DNA of 5,428 nucleotides, taken from positions 1 through 5,428 of the forward strand of contig JAJZWH010000057.1 in NCBI GenBank assembly GCA_021846765.1, written 5' to 3'. Below, one piece after another: positions 1-5,341 of the stretch. Position 1 is the stretch's first letter. Every line of letters starts with the position of its first letter. This stretch comes from a bacterium. Lineage in GTDB: Bacteria; Patescibacteriota; Saccharimonadia; Saccharimonadales; UBA4665. The notes below the pieces were generated by a model that worked only from the letters and a program-made list of their open reading frames with translations, did not search any database and was not told where the DNA came from. A program made the position numbers and the translations under genes.

Positions 1-314
1 ATGGTAGTGCTGTTCTAATTAGAGCATTAGAACCACTAGAGGGGATTTCCCTAATGGAAAACAATAGGAACACTAAAGATAAGTTTAATTTACTTAGTGG
101 ACCGGCAAAACTATGCCAAGCGTTAGCAATAGACAAGAATATGAATGGTCATAATCTGACCAAGCCGCCTCTTAGATTAATTATAAAAAAGTCTATAGAT
201 AAAAACTTAATCGGCAAGAGTGCTAGGATTGGCGTTCATGAGCCCAAAGATAATGCCTTGCTATCTAGAGTCTTTCTTAAAGATTCTAAATATTTATCAG
301 GTAAAGAAAATTAA
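1..314 (+). CDS. DNA-3-methyladenine glycosylase (AAG/MPG family), C-terminal part, cut by window edge
   Basis: This family removes alkylated purines such as 3-methyladenine from DNA as the first step of base excision repair in the cytoplasm. The frame is open from base 3 and gives 103 residues before TAA. The first residues read GSAVLIRALEPLEGI, matching the family's conserved V-L-[IL]-R-A-L-E-P-L-E-G strand. About 33 residues on comes LLSGPAKLCQALAID followed by N-G, matching the SGP-[SG]-KLCQAL-x-I block that lines the DNA-binding face. A later ARIGV matches the family's R-[IV]-G-[IV] strand near the C-terminus. The catalytic Glu and the intercalating residue lie upstream, outside the window. 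The ATG at 54 is an internal Met: conserved family sequence continues upstream of it in frame, and no Shine-Dalgarno precedes it. The usual PWRFY-like segment near the end is degenerate here (LLSRVFLKDSKYLSG). Identification is secure; full length and start cannot be judged. Confidence 0.9.
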   Translation, partial: GSAVLIRALEPLEGISLMENNRNTKDKFNLLSGPAKLCQALAIDKNMNGHNLTKPPLRLIIKKSIDKNLIGKSARIGVHEPKDNALLSRVFLKDSKYLSGKEN

Positions 315-338
315 TGCTTGCATAGTCAAAACTGTCAA

Positions 339-351
339 TTGATTAGTTAAG
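339..351 (+). repeat. 13-bp direct repeat, copy 1
   Basis: TTGATTAGTTAAG occurs here and again at 1068-1080, in both cases in the spacer just downstream of a plus-strand gene (25 and 59 bases after the stop codons). The flanks are only loosely alike. It may be coincidence in AT-rich DNA or a remnant of a longer duplicated 3' region. No function can be assigned. Confidence 0.35.
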
Positions 352-400
352 ATTAAGCTTGGCGATGTTGAAATTCGGAAAAGATTCTAAGAAACTAAGT

Positions 401-429
401 TTGACAGAATTAGTACAAAAATATAAAAT
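401..429 (+). promoter_or_regulatory. Near-consensus sigma-70-type promoter for the lipoprotein gene
   Basis: The -35 box TTGACA (401-406) is a perfect match, and the -10 box TAAAAT (424-429) has one mismatch. The spacer is exactly 17 bp. Transcription should start near 436, giving a leader of about 28 nt before the ATG at 464. This is the best promoter in the window and makes the lipoprotein gene independent of the upstream glycosylase gene. Confidence 0.75.
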
Positions 430-437
430 ATGTGCTA

Positions 438-450
438 ATTAGTGACTAAT
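438..450. promoter_or_regulatory. Short palindrome over the expected transcription start (possible operator)
   Basis: ATTAGT, one central G, then ACTAAT form a perfect 6-bp-arm palindrome. It lies between the -10 box (424-429) and the Shine-Dalgarno (451-456), where a bound repressor or an RNA hairpin could act. It is short and AT-rich, so it may be chance. Its TTAGT/ACTAA core resembles the larger palindrome at 4349-4375. Confidence 0.3.
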
Positions 451-456
451 AAGGAG
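451..456 (+). promoter_or_regulatory. Strong Shine-Dalgarno for the lipoprotein gene
   Basis: AAGGAG lies 7 nt before the ATG at 464 and fixes that start codon. It is the only strong, well-spaced Shine-Dalgarno among the gene starts visible in this window. Confidence 0.8.
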
Positions 457-463
457 TTATATA

Positions 464-1009
464 ATGGAGAAATCCCTAGAAAAAACGAGCAAACGAAGGG
501 AAAGAAAAATTAGTGGGGTTAAGAACCAAATTTTAAGGTGTGTTGGTGCAATTGCAGTAGTAGCAGGATTGACTGCATGTACGAATCCAGTGCAAAAAGC
601 CGATAGAACAGCGAGTTCTACAATCAGACCATGTACGTCTAACATTCCACCAACACCAACCGAAAGTGACGGACAAGTAGCAAAGTCTCCTTATCGTAAT
701 TTAGTTAACTCAGTTAATAGTGAGGCGCAAGTAGTTTACGATAGAGTCAAAGCCAATGGTGGAAGTATTACTTTAGATTCATACACAGGCATTTCGGCCC
801 AAATTTCAGGTAAAGATCTAGTTCTAAATGTCGATGATAATAATGCTACTTCACGGGGATATCAAGTAGATATTGCGTTCTCTGGTTCAGATCCAAAGAT
901 AGGCCTAGGAACAACAGTCTGTAATGATGCCACAGGCAAAGTATACGAAACTAATTTTGATCTAGCCGTAGAATATTTCTACGCACATACAATTAATTTT
1001 CCTAAATAA
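464..1009 (+). CDS. Predicted lipoprotein of unknown function, 181 residues
   Basis: I do not recognise a family. Residues 1-24 are unusually long and strongly basic for a signal-peptide n-region (many Lys and Arg). A hydrophobic stretch follows at about 27-38 and ends in a textbook lipobox, L36-T37-A38-C39, so Cys39 is the probable lipidated residue after signal peptidase II cleavage. Residues 40-75 form a Thr/Pro/Ser-rich linker. The remainder (about 76-181) looks like a small globular domain: an amphipathic helix near 78-98, then predicted beta strands with a Gly/Asp pattern, then a C-terminal aromatic segment (VEYFYAHTINF). Cys57 and Cys153 could pair outside the cell. The start is set by a strong Shine-Dalgarno and promoter just upstream. 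The protein would sit on the outer face of the cytoplasmic membrane, next to genes for other surface proteins. That it is a lipoprotein is well supported; its role is not known. Confidence 0.8.
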   Translation: MEKSLEKTSKRRERKISGVKNQILRCVGAIAVVAGLTACTNPVQKADRTASSTIRPCTSNIPPTPTESDGQVAKSPYRNLVNSVNSEAQVVYDRVKANGGSITLDSYTGISAQISGKDLVLNVDDNNATSRGYQVDIAFSGSDPKIGLGTTVCNDATGKVYETNFDLAVEYFYAHTINFPK

Positions 1010-1067
1010 GCACTTAACAGCAAATATACTTTTTGAATCTCTACAACTAGATAAACCAAATTTCAGT

Positions 1068-1080
1068 TTGATTAGTTAAG
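1068..1080 (+). repeat. 13-bp direct repeat, copy 2
   Basis: This is identical to 339-351 (TTGATTAGTTAAG) and lies in the 3' spacer of the lipoprotein gene, just before the hairpin chain that ends in the terminator. See copy 1 for limits. Confidence 0.35.
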
Positions 1081-1083
1081 TTA

Positions 1084-1140
1084 TTGCAATCGTTGTGCAA
1101 AAAGCCTATGCTTATTTTTAGGAAGTGTGAGGCTTCCTGA
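1084..1140 (+). other. Two consecutive hairpins upstream of the terminator
   Basis: Hairpin 1 has arms TTGCA (1084-1088) and TGCAA (1096-1100) with a 7-base loop. Hairpin 2 has arms AGGAAG (1120-1125) and CTTCCT (1133-1138) with a 7-base loop, and can be extended by a T-A pair and a T-G wobble to 1118-1140. The intrinsic terminator hairpin at 1141-1167 follows directly. Together they form a structured 3' end for the lipoprotein mRNA, or possibly a small separate RNA. No T-run follows either hairpin, so they are not terminators by themselves. Confidence 0.45.
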
Positions 1141-1172
1141 ATGACCCGGGATGAACTCTCGGGCCATTTTTT
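1141..1172 (+). terminator. Intrinsic terminator of the lipoprotein transcript
   Basis: Bases 1141-1151 pair with 1157-1167, with one A-C mismatch and one G-T wobble, around a 5-base loop (TGAAC). The core is CCCGGGA against TCTCGGG. A run of six T follows (1167-1172). The stem is far more GC-rich than its surroundings. The T-run overlaps the stop codon of the convergent transpeptidase gene (1171-1173), so the two transcription units meet here with no spare space. Read on the minus strand, no T-run follows the hairpin, so it is a good terminator only for plus-strand transcripts. Confidence 0.75.
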
Positions 1173-1890
1173 AAGCAGCTTGTTGGATTGTGACCGTTGA
1201 GCCAACTTTAATCCAGTCATATATCCATTTGGCGGAAGGTGTAGGGAGTTCTACGCAGCCATGGGAAGCAAGTTTTGAACTGGGGCTTATTTGGCCAAAT
1301 TGACTTGGCTTGACCCAATTAGCATCGTGAAGTCCGTAGGCTCCGTATTGATTAAATAGAAAAGGCATCCAATAGTCTACATGAACGTTCCAGCTACCTA
1401 GTTGATCGCTACCAGTTAGATTAACGTTAGTATATCTATTAAAAATATGATAAACACCTACAGGTGTAATGTCTGAAGCAAAGCCGCTATAACCAGTTAC
1501 TACCGGAGAATTGAATACTGCCTTGTTATAAGCACAGGCCCATAAGTGTTGATAATTGATTACTACAATTACATTTTGTGCGTATGTATTGTCACTGCAA
1601 ACATTGGCAGTTGCCAATTCTGTTTTGGTAGCGATTGCTCCGCTGGATTTTGGCTTAGTTGTTTTGATAGATCCACTACTTTTGATTACGCTTGAGACAG
1701 AATGGAATTCAGTCTGTTTATCGGAAGAAGACTTATAGTTAACGTAAATTGCACCAAAGACTATTGCTAGCAATAAAAATAAGCTAATATTTCTGAATTT
1801 ATGAGTTTTCTTCCTAGGACTTTTATTATCCCTAGGGCTATAAGAAGGGCGATAATTACTGTTGAAGTTTGTATATGAATAGTTTTGCAT
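1171..1890 (-). CDS. Membrane-anchored L,D-transpeptidase (YkuD family), paralog A
   Basis: YkuD-family enzymes use a catalytic Cys to make 3-3 peptidoglycan crosslinks or to attach proteins to the wall. The protein has 239 residues: a Tyr/Asn/Ser-rich and then basic cytoplasmic N-terminus (1-33), one membrane segment (about 35-50), a Ser/Thr/Lys linker (51-97) and the YkuD domain (about 104-236). The active site is visible: His188 in YGLHDA, then SHGC with His210 and Cys212. There are 20 residues between His188 and the Ser of SHGC, against 14-17 in the usual family pattern. SHGCVE carries Glu214 where Asn or Arg is typical. Cys98 and Cys119 are conserved in paralog B and could form a disulfide. 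There is no LysM or other wall-binding domain. The start at 1890 is chosen because the basic-TM topology needs it and no alternative Met is near; no well-spaced Shine-Dalgarno is present. It is convergent with the lipoprotein gene. The family call is firm; the exact reaction is inferred. Confidence 0.92.
   Translation of the reverse strand: MQNYSYTNFNSNYRPSYSPRDNKSPRKKTHKFRNISLFLLLAIVFGAIYVNYKSSSDKQTEFHSVSSVIKSSGSIKTTKPKSSGAIATKTELATANVCSDNTYAQNVIVVINYQHLWACAYNKAVFNSPVVTGYSGFASDITPVGVYHIFNRYTNVNLTGSDQLGSWNVHVDYWMPFLFNQYGAYGLHDANWVKPSQFGQISPSSKLASHGCVELPTPSAKWIYDWIKVGSTVTIQQAA
1358..1453. repeat. Direct-repeat segment shared with the transpeptidase B gene (left copy)
   Basis: Within the catalytic domains the two genes keep short exact DNA identity at a constant offset of 3360 bases. 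Bases 1358-1376 equal 4718-4736 (19 nt), 1378-1387 equal 4738-4747, and 1437-1453 equal 4797-4813 (17 nt). The genes lie in the same orientation, so these are direct repeats enclosing the propeller gene. They reflect gene duplication rather than a mobile element. Confidence 0.7.
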
Positions 1891-1899
1891 AACCTTACT

Positions 1900-1910
1900 A
1901 TTATATTATA
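1900..1910 (-). promoter_or_regulatory. Two overlapping TATAAT -10 boxes just upstream of transpeptidase A
   Basis: On the minus strand TATAAT occurs at 1910-1905 and again at 1905-1900, sharing one base. No good -35 hexamer lies 16-18 bp upstream of either. If used, transcription would start about 3-8 bases before the ATG (1890-1888), giving an almost leaderless mRNA, which fits the absence of a properly spaced Shine-Dalgarno. In such AT-rich DNA the match alone is moderate evidence. Confidence 0.45.
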
Positions 1911-2194
1911 AATTGAAATAACTAGCTGCATCTAATTAAAACAAGCCAAGTCTTTAATTTTAAATTATGCTAATGTTTTAATGACAAGCTAGAGTTTTTT
2001 AGACAAAGTCAGATTAAATGTAATTTATGTACGGTTAGCGACGTCATTATTACTTAGTTTCGGAAATTTTGTAATTATTTAACAATTAATTACTTTAAAT
2101 ATATTTCAAAATTCGCTAATCTTGCTATGCGTAATCAATAGCTAGGTATGTATGGCCTAGACTAGTTATTAAAAAATGGTCAAAAAACTTAGGT

Positions 2195-2219
2195 AAAATA
2201 TAGTAGCCTGTTATATTTT
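2195..2219 (-). terminator. AT-rich hairpin, weak candidate terminator of the propeller gene
   Basis: AAAATATA (2195-2202) and TATATTTT (2212-2219) are perfect 8-base inverted arms around a 9-base loop, about 50 bases past the propeller stop codon. On the minus strand a TTTTTT run follows after 7 bases, and a second T-run lies a little further on. The all-AT stem and the gap before the T-run make it a weak intrinsic terminator, but no better one is seen in this spacer. Confidence 0.35.
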
Positions 2220-2270
2220 GAAGGCCTTAAATTCTTTATTGAGTTAATAAGAAAATGTCCAGATATATTT

Positions 2271-4346
2271 TTAACCAGTCGCTCCATGGGTTGGTGTTGT
2301 GCCGTTAGGTGCCAAAATATCAAATCCATCTGGTTTGTGCAGCATGCCAGCTGAAGTACCCGGATGATCGCTGACACCATACTGCCATACCAATGCATTG
2401 GTTACTGGATCGATTGCTACCATTCGATCTCTATGATCGTCGTTAGCCATATACACTCCACTAGGTAATTTTTCAACTAGGGATGGATCGTTTAGTCTGC
2501 CTGGGCCTGATGTGGGTTGGTATCTGGATAATACTTGACCCTGTCTATTAAAAGTTAGTATTGCTCCAGGATTAGAATAATCAGCTATTAGGTATAGATT
2601 GGTATTTTTACCTGGCCCTGCATTTAGTTGTTGAGGATCTGAAGGATAAGATATGGGTAAATGAACTGCCCATACCATATGTCCTGTTGGAGTATATTCG
2701 CTTACCCAAGAACCTATTATTTCTGAAACCAGTATATTACCGTCATACAGCGGAGTATCTCCATTAGGAGAGCCGATTGATATGCCTGGGTTATGGGTAC
2801 ATATTCCAGGTGTACCTATTTGGTGAGCTATAGTCTTATTGGGGTTAATAAACAATATTCTACAGTTTTGATCATCTGCTACTACTACTTGGCCATTCTT
2901 TAATTGATAAGCATCGTCAGGTGCACGTAAATATCCAGGAGCTGAACCAGCAACCAGGGGGTGTCCATAAGACCATAATAATTTTCCAGAAGGGTAGCCA
3001 ATTTTAACTATAGTATTATTATTTTCCTGGTTGGAAATTATTACATGTCCATGATCAGCAAAGAATGCATCATCTGGGAAATAAAAATTTTTATTACTTG
3101 AAGGTAAGGATTTTGATGGATATTTCCAAGTAATTTGCATTGATGAGTTCATCACTAAAATACGGTTATTACCCCGATCGGCGATCATTAATTTATCACC
3201 GTAATATGGTGAGCCAGCACCTTTTTCCCCAGCTATTCCAAACTTATTGTTTGGCCGTAGCATTTGAACTGCAGATACTACTTGATTATTGGACTCTCCA
3301 CCTACTAACCAAGCCGTTGAACCTATAACAGCGATACCAGCATTAGACACTGGAACCTGAAGGTGACCTGCTAGTAAAAATTGATCAGAGGATGTGTTTA
3401 GTGCATAGATATTATTAGAAGTTTTAGTATTGGCTGTTGATACTCCATTAACTTGAGTTGTACCAACACCTAGGGGTATATTTTGAATTTTGTTACTTTG
3501 TCCGCCTACTAGGAATAGTTCATTGTTTAAAACTACCGCCGACGCTCCCTCTAAGGGCATGGGAAGCTTCCAGTTTGCTTTATATATTTTGTGACTTTTA
3601 GTATTGATTATTTGTACAGTAGATAATGGAGTGGAGTTGCTGTTATTAGAAGCAGAGATCCCGCCAAATATATATATAATTCCATTGAGGGACGTGGCTG
3701 CAGCATATCTTACGGGTATCGGAAGGCTTCCGTAGTCCTTAAATGAAGTACCGTTAGTAGTAATTAAGATTTTAGGATCTGCGTTAGTACCGTTATACCC
3801 GCCGATAATATAAGTCGTGCTACCTACGTTAACTGCGGTCGAATCTGACCTGAGTTGTGGTAAGTAGGATTTATTAATGATACCCGTTGTCGGAGAAACT
3901 AACTCGGCAGTGTTAACAGAAGTAGTTTGTCCGCCTCCCATAATAGCCATTTTGCCATTAATTAAAGAATAGCTTGCGTCATGTACTCCGTTGGTAAGAG
4001 ATGAGGTTAAAGTTAGATTACCATTGGTAGTATTTAAATTATATATACCACTCGCTGAAGAGCCAGAAGAAGTATAGCCTCCAACAATAGTGAGATTTTT
4101 GCCGTTAGGGAATAGAGCCATTCTGCTAAGAGGGGAAGATAGGCTCCACGGTAGTAGCCCGGATTCTACAGCAGCTAATTTGTTAATATTCTTATTTTGG
4201 TTGGCTATGTTTCCAGATTTATTAGTTTTTATACTAGTAAATCCATAACTTGCTAAACCTATTAAGATTATCAGACAAACCATCAGATAGATTTTTTTAT
4301 GATTTTTCTGTTTTATCTTCCGACTATTATAATATTGTCTGTTCAT
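2271..4346 (-). CDS. Membrane-anchored double beta-propeller protein (six Kelch-like plus six NHL/PQQ-like blades)
   Basis: 691 residues. A basic N-terminus (1-18) and one membrane segment (about 19-35) place the rest outside the cell. Residues about 60-365 hold six Kelch-like repeats, each with a hydrophobic strand ending in Gly-Gly (89-90, 137-138, 182-183, 228-229, 281-282, 349-350). The fifth blade has a long Thr/Asn-rich insert (about 284-311). Residues about 384-680 form a second propeller that opens with the classic NHL signature IADRGNNRI. It has six strand sets ending in W-x-Y-like motifs (around 385-408, 434-460, 486-511, 535-561, 584-609, 629-657). PDDA occurs twice (424-427, 476-479), and Cys495 and Cys516 could form a disulfide. 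From memory, this second domain resembles actinobacterial propeller proteins with APDDAY, CRILFI and SGPGRL motifs. No catalytic motif is seen; binding of protein or glycan is the likely role. It lacks a Shine-Dalgarno, and a perfect palindrome abuts its start. It lies between two transpeptidase paralogs. Confidence 0.88.
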   Translation of the reverse strand: MNRQYYNSRKIKQKNHKKIYLMVCLIILIGLASYGFTSIKTNKSGNIANQNKNINKLAAVESGLLPWSLSSPLSRMALFPNGKNLTIVGGYTSSGSSASGIYNLNTTNGNLTLTSSLTNGVHDASYSLINGKMAIMGGGQTTSVNTAELVSPTTGIINKSYLPQLRSDSTAVNVGSTTYIIGGYNGTNADPKILITTNGTSFKDYGSLPIPVRYAAATSLNGIIYIFGGISASNNSNSTPLSTVQIINTKSHKIYKANWKLPMPLEGASAVVLNNELFLVGGQSNKIQNIPLGVGTTQVNGVSTANTKTSNNIYALNTSSDQFLLAGHLQVPVSNAGIAVIGSTAWLVGGESNNQVVSAVQMLRPNNKFGIAGEKGAGSPYYGDKLMIADRGNNRILVMNSSMQITWKYPSKSLPSSNKNFYFPDDAFFADHGHVIISNQENNNTIVKIGYPSGKLLWSYGHPLVAGSAPGYLRAPDDAYQLKNGQVVVADDQNCRILFINPNKTIAHQIGTPGICTHNPGISIGSPNGDTPLYDGNILVSEIIGSWVSEYTPTGHMVWAVHLPISYPSDPQQLNAGPGKNTNLYLIADYSNPGAILTFNRQGQVLSRYQPTSGPGRLNDPSLVEKLPSGVYMANDDHRDRMVAIDPVTNALVWQYGVSDHPGTSAGMLHKPDGFDILAPNGTTPTHGATG

Positions 4347-4533
4347 TATTATTATTTAGTTTAACTAAATAATAAGGTGAATTAATAAGAAATTGCTGAT
4401 TTTTTAGGTTTACCAAGCACGAATATTCATCTTAGATATATAACATTAAGTACTTGATTGGAGAATATTGGTAATATTTTGGATAACAAAAAAAGCTTTT
4501 TATTAGACCGAAGTTAAAAAATCTTTATATTTT
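4347..4533. other. 187-base spacer between transpeptidase B and the propeller gene
   Basis: No gene is seen. It contains the palindrome at 4349-4375. A short all-palindromic AAAAAGCTTTTT (4490-4501) is followed on the minus strand by two more T, giving a run of seven. It might help end the transpeptidase B transcript but has no room for a loop. I could not find a convincing -35/-10 pair for the propeller gene: TATATC and TAAGAT (minus strand, around 4429-4440) lack a -35 partner. Confidence 0.5.
4349..4375. promoter_or_regulatory. Perfect 27-bp palindrome immediately upstream of the propeller gene start
   Basis: Bases 4349-4361 (TTATTATTTAGTT) are the exact reverse complement of 4363-4375, with one central base at 4362. 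The element ends 2 bases before the ATG complement (4344-4346), so it fills the space where a ribosome binding site would be. It could be an operator for a dimeric repressor. Read as RNA, it could form a hairpin of about 12 A-U-rich pairs just before the start codon. Its position and perfection argue against chance, though A+T richness lowers the surprise. Confidence 0.6.
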
Positions 4534-5220
4534 CTAGTTATTTTTTATAGAAATTGTAGATCCAATATTTAGCCAATGATATAGCCACTTGGCAGTTGCC
4601 AGTGGACATTCAACGCACCCATGAGAAGCATTCTTAGTAGCTGTATTTATGTGACCGAATTGATTGGGCTTTCTCCAGGTTGCATCATGTAATCCGTAAG
4701 CACCGTATTTATTAAAGAGAAAAGGCATCCAATAGTTTACATGAACGCTCCAACTTCCCATATCGTCACTACCAGTTAAGTTGAGATTTGTGTATTTATT
4801 AAAAATATGATAAGTGCCAACTGGCGTAATATTGGACTGATTACCGCTATAGCCTGTAACGACCGGAGAGTTAAATATTGGATGTTGGTAATTGCAGGCC
4901 CACAGATGTTGTTGGCTTAAAATGACTATTACTTCCTTTGATAGTGTGTTTCCAGTGCATTCGTTAATTGTCGATTTTATGTGAGTTGAGCTAACGGAGT
5001 TTAGTGAATTGCTCCCAGCTTGATAGCTGATTGTCTTAGATGAACTTTTGATGTTATAGATAACTCCAAATATAAGGGTTATTAGAACTAATAAAGCAAT
5101 CAAGTAGCGAAATTTATGTGATTTTCGTTTTGTCGTTTTTGCATTATTTGTTTTATCATAGCCACGTATTGAATTACACCTGTAGCTGTTTGTACTTGTG
5201 TTTGTTTTTCGGTTGATCAT
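4534..5220 (-). CDS. Membrane-anchored L,D-transpeptidase (YkuD family), paralog B
   Basis: 228 residues with the same design as paralog A: a basic, Asn/Thr-rich cytoplasmic N-terminus (1-38), one membrane segment (about 39-55), a short Ser-rich linker (56-87) and a YkuD domain (about 94-226). Catalytic candidates are His178 (YGLHDA), His200 and Cys202 in SHGC. The 20-residue spacing between His178 and that Ser, and the Glu204 after SHGCV, are the same as in paralog A. Cys88 and Cys109 match Cys98 and Cys119 of A. It has an additional Cys205 (SHGCVEC) only three residues after the catalytic Cys, where A has Leu. Over 138 ungapped residues the two are about 67% identical by hand count, while linkers and N-termini diverge apart from a shared HKFR before the membrane segment. 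The start at 5220 is the only Met giving the basic-TM topology; no Shine-Dalgarno is seen. The stop is TAG, unlike the TAA of its neighbours. Reaction and substrate are inferred from the family. Confidence 0.92.
   Translation of the reverse strand: MINRKTNTSTNSYRCNSIRGYDKTNNAKTTKRKSHKFRYLIALLVLITLIFGVIYNIKSSSKTISYQAGSNSLNSVSSTHIKSTINECTGNTLSKEVIVILSQQHLWACNYQHPIFNSPVVTGYSGNQSNITPVGTYHIFNKYTNLNLTGSDDMGSWSVHVNYWMPFLFNKYGAYGLHDATWRKPNQFGHINTATKNASHGCVECPLATAKWLYHWLNIGSTISIKNN
4718..4813. repeat. Direct-repeat segment shared with the transpeptidase A gene (right copy)
   Basis: This is the partner of 1358-1453 at an offset of 3360 bases. The longest exact blocks are 19 and 17 nt, and substitutions between blocks are scattered and ungapped, which points to an old duplication under protein-level constraint. 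Confidence 0.7.
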
Positions 5221-5246
5221 GGTATCTGTGTTTATTCACTCAGGTA

Positions 5247-5255
5247 ATTTTAGCA
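5247..5255 (-). promoter_or_regulatory. Extended -10 promoter element for transpeptidase B
   Basis: On the minus strand TGCTAAAAT (5255-5247) matches the extended -10 pattern TGnTATAAT with one mismatch. The -35 position (CGCTAA at 17 bp) is poor, as is common for extended -10 promoters. Transcription would start near 5240, giving a leader of about 20 nt without a recognisable Shine-Dalgarno. Confidence 0.4.
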
Positions 5256-5341
5256 TTAAAAAGAAAATATTAGCGATTAGATTTTTTAGTAGTTTGTATT
5301 TAAATATTTCTAAAGAAGAACTTAGATTATTGGAGCTAATC

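Larger units (their letters stand above)
1891..2270. other. 380-base intergenic region between the propeller gene and transpeptidase A
   Basis: No convincing gene lies here in any frame. It must hold the 3' end of the propeller transcript (hairpin at 2195-2219) and the promoter of transpeptidase A (TATAAT boxes at 1900-1910). A second weak minus-strand promoter candidate has -35 TTGTCA (1987-1982) and -10 TTTAAA (1964-1959) with 17 bp between them. A small inverted repeat, CTAGG (2142-2146) and CCTAG (2156-2160), has no clear role. The rest is AT-rich with no recognised RNA gene or repeat. Confidence 0.6.

Noticed and set aside
457..645. Minus-strand open frame of 62 codons
   Set aside because: It lies opposite the lipoprotein gene's promoter leader and signal region. 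That gene has a strong promoter, Shine-Dalgarno and lipobox; this frame has no start signals.
1556..1738. Plus-strand open frame of 60 codons
   Set aside because: It is antisense within transpeptidase A, covering the linker and start of the domain. Its hydrophobic look comes from the complement of the coding strand.
2123..2153. Promoter-like plus-strand sequence, TTGCTA then TATGTA
   Set aside because: The spacer is 19 bp and nothing on the plus strand downstream is a gene; it would transcribe antisense to the propeller gene. Too weak to call.
2189..2398. Minus-strand open frame of 69 codons
   Set aside because: It overlaps the 3' end of the propeller gene in another frame and runs into the terminator-like hairpin. 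Its composition does not look like a protein.
3140..3328. Plus-strand open frame of 62 codons
   Set aside because: It is antisense inside the propeller gene at the junction of the two propellers, with no initiation signals.
4490..4501. AAAAAGCTTTTT as a terminator for transpeptidase B
   Set aside because: It is a self-complementary run with no loop and only one G-C step on each arm, so no stable hairpin would form. Noted only within the spacer description.
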